64,000 bases of DNA from JBFWMG01 sp050251715 (GTDB lineage Bacteria; Desulfobacterota; Desulfovibrionia; Desulfovibrionales; Desulfovibrionaceae): contig JBFWMG010000001.1 of assembly GCA_050251715.1 (NCBI GenBank), positions 1 to 64,000 on the forward strand, read 5' to 3'. Below, one piece after another: positions 43,903 to 50,977 of the stretch (within the stretch, counting starts at the first letter, position 1; each line of letters opens with the position of its first letter). The notes under the pieces are model-generated. The model was not told the origin of the DNA. It did not search any database and saw only the letters and a list, made by a program, of their open reading frames with translations. The position numbers and the translations under genes were made by a program.

Positions 43903-45051
43903 TTACACCACCTGGCTGATGAGTTTGAGGATTTCGGCGGGGGTGATGATCTGCCCGTCCACGCGGTTGATGGTGCGGATGCGGCAGCGCCCGTTGTTGA
44001 CGCGCTTCACCTCGCGGGACATCTGGCCCATGTTCATTTCGGGCACGATGATGACCTTGCAGGAGCGGGTCATGCGCTCCACGGCGGCGCGCGGGAAGGG
44101 GAACAGGGTCCGCAGGGTGATGAGGCCTGCATTGATGCCCTGCTCGCGCGCCTTCTTGATGGCCAGCTGCGCCGAGCGCGCCACGCTGCCATAGGCCACC
44201 ACGCCGATCTCCGCGTCCTGGATCATGAGCTCGTCCACCAGCTGGATGTCTTCGAAGAACTGGTCGATCTTGCGGAACATGCGGTGCATGGCCGCACCGA
44301 TTTCATCGGGCCGCTGGGTGGGGTAGCCCATGGGGTCGTGGGTCAGGCCGGTGAAGTGGACCCGGTAGCCGGAGCCGATGGGCGCCACGGGCGGCACGCC
44401 GCGCGCCGTGTCCTCGAAGGGCTTGTACCACTCGGGCGGCACGGCGGGCATGACGCGCTCCAGGATTTCGAAGTCGCCCGGATCGGGCAGGGTTATTTTT
44501 TCCCGGGTGTGCGCGGTCACCTCGTCGAGCAGCAGGATGACCGGGGTGCGGTATTTTTCCGCCATGTTGAAGGCGCGGATGGTCATTTCCAGGCATTCCT
44601 GCACGTTGGAAGCGGAGAGCACGATGATGGGGTGGTCGCCGTGCGAGCCCCAGCGGGCCTGCTGCACGTCGCCCTGGGCCGGGCTGGTGGGCAGGCCGGT
44701 GGAGGGGCCGCCGCGCATGACGTTGACGATGACCAGCGGCGATTCCACCATGCAGGCGTAGCCGATGTGTTCCTGCATGAGGGAGAAGCCGGGACCGGAG
44801 GTCGCGGTCATGGCCTTGCGGCCCGCCAGCGATGCGCCGATGACCGCGCCGAGGCTGGCGATCTCGTCTTCCATTTGGATGAACACGCCTTGTTCCGTGC
44901 GCGGCAGGCGGGCGGCCATGCCTTCCATGATCTCGCTGGACGGGGTGATGGGATAGCCGCCGAAGAAGGTGCATCCGGCCAGGAGCGCCCCTTCCACGAC
45001 CGCTTCGTTGCCCAGGGCGAACAATTCCGTCTTTTTCTTTTTGATGGCCAT
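43903..45051 (-). CDS. korA: 2-oxoacid:ferredoxin oxidoreductase alpha subunit
   Basis: 382 residues. The N-terminal pyrimidine-binding domain has GNEAVVEGALLAGCTFFGGYPITPSSEIMEGM and GAVIGASLAGRKAMTATSGPGFSLMQEH. The C-terminal transketolase-like domain follows from about 250. This arrangement without a fused gamma domain is the four-subunit KorA/VorA type. It directly follows the ferredoxin gene in the order korD-A-B-C. Confidence 0.9.
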   Translation of the reverse strand: MAIKKKKTELFALGNEAVVEGALLAGCTFFGGYPITPSSEIMEGMAARLPRTEQGVFIQMEDEIASLGAVIGASLAGRKAMTATSGPGFSLMQEHIGYACMVESPLVIVNVMRGGPSTGLPTSPAQGDVQQARWGSHGDHPIIVLSASNVQECLEMTIRAFNMAEKYRTPVILLLDEVTAHTREKITLPDPGDFEILERVMPAVPPEWYKPFEDTARGVPPVAPIGSGYRVHFTGLTHDPMGYPTQRPDEIGAAMHRMFRKIDQFFEDIQLVDELMIQDAEIGVVAYGSVARSAQLAIKKAREQGINAGLITLRTLFPFPRAAVERMTRSCKVIIVPEMNMGQMSREVKRVNNGRCRIRTINRVDGQIITPAEILKLISQVV

Positions 45052-45405
45052 TTACGCGTCCCCTCCGTCTTTTTCCGGCTCGGGTTCGGGATCAAGCCGC
45101 TCTTCGTCGCAGGGGCCGGGAGGCGGCGGGGGCTGGGGGGTGTCGTCCGGGTGCGTGGCCGCCGGGGCGGCGGGTTTGGGGGCGGGTGCCGCGCCGTCCC
45201 TGGGGGTGACGGAGATGGCGAAGTCAGGGCAGTGGAGTTCGCAGAAGCCGCAATTGATGCAGTTGTCTTCCTTGACCACCACGGCCTTGCCCGTCTGGTC
45301 GAGAACCATGACTTCGCCGGGGCAGAAGGCGACGCAGATGCCGCATCCCTTGCACCAGTCCGGATAAATGGTGACCTTGGTTTTCCCTTTCTTCTTTTTG
45401 ACCAT
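45052..45405 (-). CDS. korD: 2-oxoacid oxidoreductase ferredoxin subunit (2x 4Fe-4S)
   Basis: 117 residues. After a lysine-rich start (MVKKKKGKTKV), two 4Fe-4S motifs occur: CKGCGICVAFCP near 18 and CINCGFCELHCP near 49. The last 45 residues are a Pro/Ala/acidic tail not needed for a ferredoxin. It supplies electron transfer for KorABC. No clear Shine-Dalgarno precedes ATG 45405; the frame runs on to 45537, but that extension looks non-conserved. Confidence 0.85.
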   Translation of the reverse strand: MVKKKKGKTKVTIYPDWCKGCGICVAFCPGEVMVLDQTGKAVVVKEDNCINCGFCELHCPDFAISVTPRDGAAPAPKPAAPAATHPDDTPQPPPPPGPCDEERLDPEPEPEKDGGDA

Positions 45406-45690
45406 GTGTGTGCCGTGCTGTGCCGGTCTTGAGGGTGTGTGCCCGGTCGGATGGTTGGTTGCCCTGTTCCGTTGTCCCCTTGCCGTTGGACGCCGTGGCG
45501 TCACGCAAATGAAAGACTTTTGACTGATTGAAAACATACCGTAAGGGTCACGTCAACAGTCTCCGCAACATAATAGTGCAATGCGCCCATTTTTTGCCGC
45601 CATATGATGCAGTGCCGCGCCGTATATCATTCGGCATTTCTGCATGCCGTACCGCATATGCCGCATGTCAGGCCGTGACGAATATGTAAA
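45406..45690. other. AT-richer intergenic region upstream of korD
   Basis: About 285 bases ahead of the kor operon and the divergent CysH-like gene. It must hold the kor promoter, but I cannot point to a clear -35/-10 pair. A 71-codon frame on the plus strand (45644-45859) crosses a terminator and lacks a ribosome site. Confidence 0.4.
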
Positions 45691-45697
45691 TATATTG

Positions 45698-45752
45698 TCA
45701 TTCCGGAATGATTTTGCCATGCATCGCCGCCGAATAGTCTTCGGCGTTTTTT
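45698..45752 (+). promoter_or_regulatory. 14-bp palindrome plus intrinsic terminator upstream of the CysH-like gene
   Basis: TCATTCCGGAATGA at 45698-45711 is a perfect palindrome. At 45728-45752 CGCCGAA-TAGTC-TTCGGCG followed by six T makes a short intrinsic terminator on the plus strand. No gene ends here in that direction, so it may end a small RNA or attenuate the gene that starts at 45846. Confidence 0.5.
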
Positions 45753-45845
45753 CAGGCACATGCCTTGCCCATTGCCGCCGGAAGCTTATCATACCAGGAG
45801 ACAAAATGCACGGGCGCGTGGCGCGCTGCCCGGTTGGAGGACGTG

Positions 45846-46583
45846 ATGCAGTCATGTGACCCGCGCGTGGACGGTGGCGCGGCAGGAGCCAGCCTGGAGG
45901 ACCGCAGGGCAACGGCCCACGCCCGATTCGCGGCGGTGTGCGCGCGGCACGGGGATGCGGCGCGGCGCGGCGGCGTGGCCGTGGCCTGGACCGGGGGCAA
46001 GGATTCCACCCTGGTGCTGGCCTTGTGGCGGCAGTGGCTCGCTGCGGAAGGGCTGGCCGGGGATATCCCCTTGGTGGCGCTTTCCCTTGATACGGGGTGC
46101 AAATTTCCGGAAGTCATGGTCTTTCGCGACCAGGTGGCGCACGAGTGGGGCGTGGCGCTGCACGTGGCGCGGCCCGCCGTGGACGTGGCGGCCTATCCCG
46201 TGGCCGAGGACAAGGTCGCGTGTTGCGGCGACCTGAAAATCGCGCCGCTCAAGGCGGCGGTCACGGCGCTGGGCATCGAGGTGTTGTTCACCGGCCTGCG
46301 CCGCGACGAACACCCCAGCCGGGCCGTCCGTCCCTGGCTGGAGTCCCGGCTGGATCCCGCGTACCACATGGCGCACCCCATCCTCGAATGCACCGAGATG
46401 GACGTGTGGGCCGCGACCATGGAGGCCGGGTTGCCGTATTGCGGCCTCTATGACGCGGGGTACCGGTCGCTGGGCTGCATGCCCTGCACCACGGCCCCGG
46501 CCGGGGCGGACGGGGAACGCGCCGGGCGCGACCAGGGCAAGGAGCGAAAACTCGCGCTGCTGCACAGCCTGGGCTATTTTTGA
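45846..46583 (+). CDS. CysH-like (PAPS/APS reductase family) protein lacking the catalytic tail
   Basis: 245 residues. The PP-loop is AWTGGKDSTLVLAL near residue 49. The paired cysteines CCGDLKIAPLK and the later GCMPC match the four 4Fe-4S ligands of assimilatory APS reductases (CC and CxxC). The C-terminal ECGLH-type motif with the nucleophilic cysteine is missing; the protein ends ALLHSLGYF. So it probably binds an adenylylated or sulfur nucleotide and a cluster but may not be a classical reductase. GGAGG precedes ATG 45846. Monocistronic, divergent from korD. Confidence 0.8.
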   Translation: MQSCDPRVDGGAAGASLEDRRATAHARFAAVCARHGDAARRGGVAVAWTGGKDSTLVLALWRQWLAAEGLAGDIPLVALSLDTGCKFPEVMVFRDQVAHEWGVALHVARPAVDVAAYPVAEDKVACCGDLKIAPLKAAVTALGIEVLFTGLRRDEHPSRAVRPWLESRLDPAYHMAHPILECTEMDVWAATMEAGLPYCGLYDAGYRSLGCMPCTTAPAGADGERAGRDQGKERKLALLHSLGYF

Positions 46584-46724
46584 CGGCGGTATGCGGGGGG
46601 GCGGTATGCGGGAGGAAGGCAGGGGGGGCGGGCACACGCTGGTCATGACCGGAAGGCGTCGCCCCGCTGCGCGCGGCGGCATGCCGCCCCGCGCATTGTG
46701 TGCGGCCTTACGCCGCGCCGGGGG

Positions 46725-46943
46725 TCAGATGCGGTCGCAGTAGACGTTTTCCAGGAATTGCTCCAGGGCGTCGTCCATTTGCTGCACATAGGCCTCAAGG
46801 GCAAAGGTCTTGCCGCATTCGGCGCATTTGAGTTGCACGTTGCGGCAGTAACGGTAGGCCGTGACCCGGCCCTGGCCGCAGGAATGGCAGGTCAGGGTCG
46901 TTTCCTTTTCCCGGCTCATACCGAATCTAGGGCTGGACCACAT
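46725..46943 (-). CDS. small dual-CXXC zinc-ribbon-like protein
   Basis: 72 residues with CHSCGQGRVTAYRYCRN and CAECGKTFALEAY, two CxxC pairs spaced like a zinc ribbon, then an acidic C-terminal helix (QMDDALEQFLENVYCDRI). It resembles small dual-CXXC proteins of sulfate reducers, some of which have selenocysteine in a CXXC; here all four are cysteine. TGGAGGTTTGCCG puts the start at ATG 46943; an internal ATG at 46919 would give 64 residues. Function unknown. Confidence 0.7.
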   Translation of the reverse strand: MWSSPRFGMSREKETTLTCHSCGQGRVTAYRYCRNVQLKCAECGKTFALEAYVQQMDDALEQFLENVYCDRI

Positions 46944-46975
46944 CGGCAAACCTCCACACGGGCGCTAGAGATTGG

Positions 46976-47012
46976 GGAAAGGCCGCGCGTCATGGCGCGG
47001 CCTTTCCTTTTG
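46976..47012. terminator. GC-rich hairpin downstream of the AhpD-like gene
   Basis: GGAAAGGCCGCG / CGCGGCCTTTCC, a 12-bp perfect stem with 8-base loop. The T-run (TTTT) is on the plus side, while the nearest upstream gene is on the minus strand, so its direction of use is uncertain. Confidence 0.6.
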
Positions 47013-47085
47013 CCGCGACTGGCCGCGAAAGGCAAGTGCGGGCTCGGTGGAGCGGGAGCGGGCGGGGTGGCCAAGCGCCCGGGTT

Positions 47086-47601
47086 CTATTTGACGAACGC
47101 CGCCATGAGCCGCGCGGGCACCGCCATGCTGGCGGCCTGGCCCGAGGCGTCCAGGATGGCCGCATCGCTCCAGCCCGCCTCGCGGCAGGCGGCCACGTCC
47201 GCGTCGCTCACGGTCTTGGGGTCGCGCACCACCTTCTGTATCAGCTTGAGGAGCGCCACTTCCTTGGCGTCGAAGGGCACGTCGGCCATGTCGCCCAGCA
47301 GCGAGGCGACCTGTTCCCCGGTCATGCCCACGCGCTGCAGCATGCCGGCGTTCAGGTTCACGCAGAAGTCGAAACACAGCTCGGTGGAGGCGATGAGGCG
47401 GATGGCCGCCAGGATGGGGAAGTCCAACTCAGGATGGTTCATGTAGTATTTGATGACGTCCATCCTCTGGGCCAGCATGTCCGGACTGGCGCTGAGCAGC
47501 TGCATGGGCAGGGGCACGCCGATCTGGGGCGGGAAGATGTCGTACAGTTCCTTTATCTTTCCGGTGGCATTTTCAGGGGCGGTGTAGGCAAGCTTGAACA
47601 T
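47086..47601 (-). CDS. AhpD-like / carboxymuconolactone decarboxylase family protein
   Basis: 171 residues, mostly helical, with the CMD/AhpD-like core KYYMNHPELDFPILAAIRLIASTELCFDFCVNLNAGML. Classical AhpD has CxxC followed by histidine; here the cysteines are CFDFC (three residues apart) and the histidine position is asparagine, so redox chemistry may differ. AGGAGGGACC precedes ATG 47601. The upstream region has an operator-like palindrome shared with the adjacent TetR gene, which probably controls it. Confidence 0.78.
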   Translation of the reverse strand: MFKLAYTAPENATGKIKELYDIFPPQIGVPLPMQLLSASPDMLAQRMDVIKYYMNHPELDFPILAAIRLIASTELCFDFCVNLNAGMLQRVGMTGEQVASLLGDMADVPFDAKEVALLKLIQKVVRDPKTVSDADVAACREAGWSDAAILDASGQAASMAVPARLMAAFVK

Positions 47602-47633
47602 GGTCCCTCCTGATGGGAATGTTGTAGGGTTGC

Positions 47634-47655
47634 TGTAGTTGACCGGTCGGCTACA
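47634..47655. promoter_or_regulatory. TetR-type operator upstream of the AhpD-like gene
   Basis: Palindrome TGTAG, two bases, GACCGGTC, two bases, CTACA, centred at 47644/47645, 33 bases upstream of the AhpD-like start. The core ACCGGTCG recurs upstream of the tetR gene at 48331. Confidence 0.6.
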
Positions 47656-47716
47656 AGACGTGGCAAAAAGTATCATCGTTTCGTTGCCCGTTGCGCGGGG
47701 CCGCACGGGCTGCGGC

Positions 47717-48316
47717 CTACAGGGGGCGGCGCAACACGCGTTCAAAAATCATGCGGCGGCAGATGTCGAGCGGCTCGCCGCTCTTGGCCGACTTCATGCG
47801 CACCAGCGCCCCGTGCCACGCCTCCACAATGAAGAAGGCGATCTCCTCCAAGGGGTGCGGGCCCAGTTCCGCCGTATCCAGTTCGCCCGCGTCCACGGCC
47901 TGTTGCAGCAGGTCGGCCAGGATGCGCGTCAGATGCCGCATGGCCCGCTCCAAACGTTCCTGGAACGCTGGGGACAGGTCGCCCATTTCCTGGGCCAAAT
48001 TGCCCAGCGGGCAGCCGCGCGAGTAGCCCTGGGAGGCGAAGCGTTGCTGCGTGCGTTCGAAAAAGGCGCGCAACCGATCGAGCGGGGACAGGGATGTTTC
48101 CGTGGCCAGGGCGTGCAACCGCTCCAGAAATGTGGCCTCGTACTGGTCCACCACGGCCAGGCCGAAGGCCTCCTTGCTGGAAAAGTAGAAATAGAAAGAC
48201 CCCTTGGGGACTCCCGCTGTTTCCACTATCTCCTTGATGCCCGTGTTGTTGAACCCCCGGGCATGGATGAGCTCGGCCCCAGCCATGATGATCCGTTCCC
48301 GCGTCGTGTCCGTCAT
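47717..48316 (-). CDS. TetR family transcriptional regulator
   Basis: 199 residues. The N-terminal TetR helix-turn-helix is DTTRERIIMAGAELIHARGFNNTGIKEIVETAGVPKGSFYFYFSSKEAFGLAVV (about 2-55). The C-terminal ligand-binding domain resembles the TetR_C group with CPLGNLAQEMGD. The AhpD-like gene lies downstream on the same strand, 115 bases away, and both have matching palindromes upstream, so this is probably a self- and neighbour-repressor responding to an electrophile or similar ligand. Start at MTDTT (48316); MFMTDTT is possible. Confidence 0.88.
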   Translation of the reverse strand: MTDTTRERIIMAGAELIHARGFNNTGIKEIVETAGVPKGSFYFYFSSKEAFGLAVVDQYEATFLERLHALATETSLSPLDRLRAFFERTQQRFASQGYSRGCPLGNLAQEMGDLSPAFQERLERAMRHLTRILADLLQQAVDAGELDTAELGPHPLEEIAFFIVEAWHGALVRMKSAKSGEPLDICRRMIFERVLRRPL

Positions 48317-48327
48317 GAACATTATAA

Positions 48328-48342
48328 TAGACCGGTCGTCTA
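48328..48342. promoter_or_regulatory. TetR-type operator in the tetR promoter
   Basis: TAGAC-CGGTC-GTCTA, an interrupted palindrome 12 bases upstream of the tetR start and overlapping a TATAAT-like sequence. Shares ACCGGTCG with the site at 47642. Confidence 0.6.
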
Positions 48343-48452
48343 GCGGCGTCAAGGACAATTTCCGCAACATCTTTGCAAACACCGCCGTGGTCAGGTATGA
48401 TTGTGCTTGCAAAACTTATCAGGAAGTGTTCTTAACTAAGTGGCACGCGCCG

Positions 48453-48611
48453 CTAGCAGGCTGTTGAAAAATAGCCTGTGCGCGCCAGGAGGGCGCGCCG
48501 AATCATGGACTGAGCGAAGAAAAGTTCATGATTCGTGAGGGTTGGCAAAGACGCGTTTTTGCCAACCCGAGTTGAAAAAGGCCAGGACGGCCTTTTTGAA
48601 CAGTCTGCTAG
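48453..48611. mobile_element. MITE-like element with terminal inverted repeats
   Basis: 159 bp bounded by CTAG. The left end CTAGCAGGCTGTTGAAAAA is repeated inverted at the right end as CTAGCAGACTGTTCAAAAA. Internal hairpins are GCGCGCC/GGCGCGC, AATCATG/CATGATT, GTTGGCAAA/TTTGCCAAC, and AAAAAGGCC/GGCCTTTTT at the right end. No coding capacity. It lies between tetR and ferritin and leaves the ferritin ribosome site intact 50 bases away. Confidence 0.75.
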
Positions 48612-48665
48612 GAGGGGGGCAGCACTTCCGATCCGCCCAACAACAAAAGAAAAAAGGAAAACATC

Positions 48666-49178
48666 ATGCTTACAAAAAAAATGTGCGATGCGATCAACGA
48701 GCAGGTCAAGTGGGAGCTGTATTCCAGCTATCTGTATCTTTCCATGTCCGCCTGGTGCGCGGACAACGGCCTGCCTGGGTTCGCGCACTGGATGCGCCTG
48801 CAGGCCGACGAGGAAAACATGCATGCCATGAAGTTCTATGACTACGTGCTGGAGCGTGGCGGCAAGATGGTGCTGCAAGGCATCGATGCCCCGCCGCACG
48901 ACTGGGCCACGCCTCTTGCGGTGTTCGAGCACACCCTGGAGCACGAACTGCACGTCACCAGGCGCATCAACGATCTGGTGGATGTGGCCATTGCCGAAAG
49001 GGATCATGCCACCAACATCTTCCTGCAATGGTTCGTTTCCGAACAGGTGGAGGAAGTGGACAACGTGAACACCATCCTGGCCAAGCTGCGCCTCCTGGGC
49101 GGCCTGGGCGGCGGTTTGTTCATGATGGACAAGGAACTCAGCGCCAGGGTGGTCACTCCCCCCACCGCACCGGCCTAG
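48666..49178 (+). CDS. ftnA: ferritin
   Basis: 170 residues, the size of a bacterial non-haem ferritin. Ferroxidase-site residues are visible in NEQVKWELYSSYLYLSM (Glu, Tyr), QADEENMHAMKFYDYV (Glu-x-x-x-His) and WFVSEQVEEVDNV (the distal Glu/Gln pair). It stores iron and limits peroxide chemistry. AAAGGAAAACATC precedes the ATG. The MITE-like element immediately upstream may supply or disturb its promoter. A long GC hairpin follows the stop. Confidence 0.93.
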   Translation: MLTKKMCDAINEQVKWELYSSYLYLSMSAWCADNGLPGFAHWMRLQADEENMHAMKFYDYVLERGGKMVLQGIDAPPHDWATPLAVFEHTLEHELHVTRRINDLVDVAIAERDHATNIFLQWFVSEQVEEVDNVNTILAKLRLLGGLGGGLFMMDKELSARVVTPPTAPA

Positions 49179-49186
49179 CCCCATAT

Positions 49187-49219
49187 CGCCGCGCCGCGCC
49201 CTGTGGGCGCGGCGCGGCG
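49187..49219. terminator. very stable GC hairpin after ferritin
   Basis: A perfect 15-bp GC-only stem (arms 49187-49201 and 49205-49219) with a TGT loop, 9 bases past the ferritin stop. There is no T-run, so it may act as an mRNA 3' stabiliser or weak terminator. Confidence 0.5.
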
Positions 49220-49276
49220 TCGTGCCACATCCACCGCCGTACCAACTGTTTCGCCGCACAGGGGCAGGAGCACCGC

Positions 49277-50965
49277 ATGAGCACAGCGCGCACCAACATC
49301 GTCATCGGCGGCGGCGCGGGGCAGGGTCTCGTCACCGTCAGCCACCTCTTCGCCAAATCCCTTGTCCGCGCCGGATACGACATCTGCTGCACCCAGGACT
49401 ACATGTCCCGCGTGCGCGGCGGGCACAATTTCATGGCCATCCGCGTGGGGCGGGGCGTGGCCGCGCCCACCGAGACCATCGACCTGCTGGTGGCCATGAA
49501 CGCCGAGACCGTGGCACTGCACCGCCCCGAGCTCGCGCCCGGCGCGCTGGTGCTGCTGGACGCATCCATCGCCTGCCAGGGGGCAGGGTGCACCCCCGTC
49601 CCGTTCAAGGCCTTCGCGCCCAAGCCCATCTTCGAGAACATGGCCGCCCTGGGCGTGCTTGCCGCGCTCATGGGCATCGACATCCGCGTGCCCGCGGGCC
49701 TTGTGGCCGACACGCTGGGCAAGAAAGGGGCCGCCGTGGTGGCCCAGAACGAAACGGTGCTTGAGGCCGCCTACGCCTGGGTGGCGGAACGGTCGCTCCC
49801 CTTCAGCCCGCCCGCGCCCGTGCGCGATCCCAAGGCCGACCCCAGGCTCATGCTGCACGGCAACGAGGCCCTGGGGCTTGGCTGCCTGGCGGGCGGCGTG
49901 AAATTCTGCGCCTTTTATCCCATGACCCCGGCCACCACCATCCCGCAGCAGCTCATTGCCGCACGGCATGCCATGGGCGTGCTGGTGGAGCAGGTGGAGG
50001 ACGAGATCGCGGCCATCAACATGGCCGTGGGCGCGGCGGTGGGCGGCGCGCGCGCCATGGTCGCCACCTCGGGCGGCGGTTTCGCGCTCATGACCGAGGG
50101 CGTGAGCCTGGCGGGCGTCATGGAAACCCCCGTGGTCGTGGCCCTGGCCCAGCGTCCCGGTCCGGCCACCGGCATGGCCACGCGCACCGAACAGGCCGAC
50201 CTCGACCTCGCGCTCTACGCCGGACACGGCGAATTTCCCCGCGCCATTTTCGCGCCCGGCGACGTGGAGGCGTCCTTCCACCTGGCCCGCCGCGCCTTTG
50301 ACGTGGCCGACCGCTTTCAGACCCCCGCATTCGTGCTTACGGATCAATGGCTGGCCGACTGCTACCGCGCCGTGCCGCCCTTTGACCTGTCGGAGCCGCC
50401 GCGCCGCGCCTTTTCGCCCGACAGCCTGGGCGACCCGGCGTCCTACGCCAGCTATGCCATGACCGACAGCGGCGTGTCGCCCCGCGCCGTGCCCGGCGAA
50501 GGCGCGCATCTGGTCATGGCCGATTCGCACGAGCACACGCCTGCGGGCGTGGTCGTGGAAGGCAAGGAAAACCGCGCCATGATGATGGAAAAGCGGGCCC
50601 GCAAGGAAGACGGCCTGCGCGCCGAGGCCATGGCGCCCACCCTGGACGGCCCCCGCGACGCGGACGTGCTCCTTGTCTGCTGGGGCTCCACCATGGGCGC
50701 GGCACGCGAGGCCGCCGCGCTGCTGCGCGACCAGGGCGTGCCCGCCGCTGTCCTGCATTTTTCCCAGGTCTGGCCGCTCAAGCCCGACGACTGGCTGCCC
50801 ATACTGCACGCCGCCCAAACCGTCGTGGCCGTGGAAGGCAATTTCCAGGGCCAGTTCGCGGACCTCATCCGCCGCGTCACCGGTTTCGTGTGCCACCAGC
50901 GCATCCTGCGCTACGACGGCAGGCCCATCTCACCCACGTACATCCTTGACCGGCTGGCTGGCTAG
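49277..50965 (+). CDS. 2-oxoacid:acceptor oxidoreductase, fused gamma-alpha subunit
   Basis: 562 residues. The gamma domain comes first (about 1-170: VIGGGAGQGLVTVSHLFAKSLV, QDYMSRVRGGHNFMAIRV), then the alpha pyrimidine domain (about 190-400: GNEALGLGCLAGGVKFCAFYPMTPATTIPQQL) and the alpha C-terminal domain. This is the two-subunit architecture of KorA-type enzymes. Its partner beta subunit follows after 12 bases. GCAGGAG precedes ATG 49277; the frame from 49028 overlaps ferritin. It lacks its own ferredoxin gene, unlike korDABC. Substrate unknown. Confidence 0.88.
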   Translation: MSTARTNIVIGGGAGQGLVTVSHLFAKSLVRAGYDICCTQDYMSRVRGGHNFMAIRVGRGVAAPTETIDLLVAMNAETVALHRPELAPGALVLLDASIACQGAGCTPVPFKAFAPKPIFENMAALGVLAALMGIDIRVPAGLVADTLGKKGAAVVAQNETVLEAAYAWVAERSLPFSPPAPVRDPKADPRLMLHGNEALGLGCLAGGVKFCAFYPMTPATTIPQQLIAARHAMGVLVEQVEDEIAAINMAVGAAVGGARAMVATSGGGFALMTEGVSLAGVMETPVVVALAQRPGPATGMATRTEQADLDLALYAGHGEFPRAIFAPGDVEASFHLARRAFDVADRFQTPAFVLTDQWLADCYRAVPPFDLSEPPRRAFSPDSLGDPASYASYAMTDSGVSPRAVPGEGAHLVMADSHEHTPAGVVVEGKENRAMMMEKRARKEDGLRAEAMAPTLDGPRDADVLLVCWGSTMGAAREAAALLRDQGVPAAVLHFSQVWPLKPDDWLPILHAAQTVVAVEGNFQGQFADLIRRVTGFVCHQRILRYDGRPISPTYILDRLAG

Positions 50966-50977
50966 CGGAGGCATGCA

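Noticed and set aside
45644..45859. 71-codon plus-strand frame before the CysH-like gene
   Set aside because: Contains the intrinsic terminator within its frame and lacks a Shine-Dalgarno.
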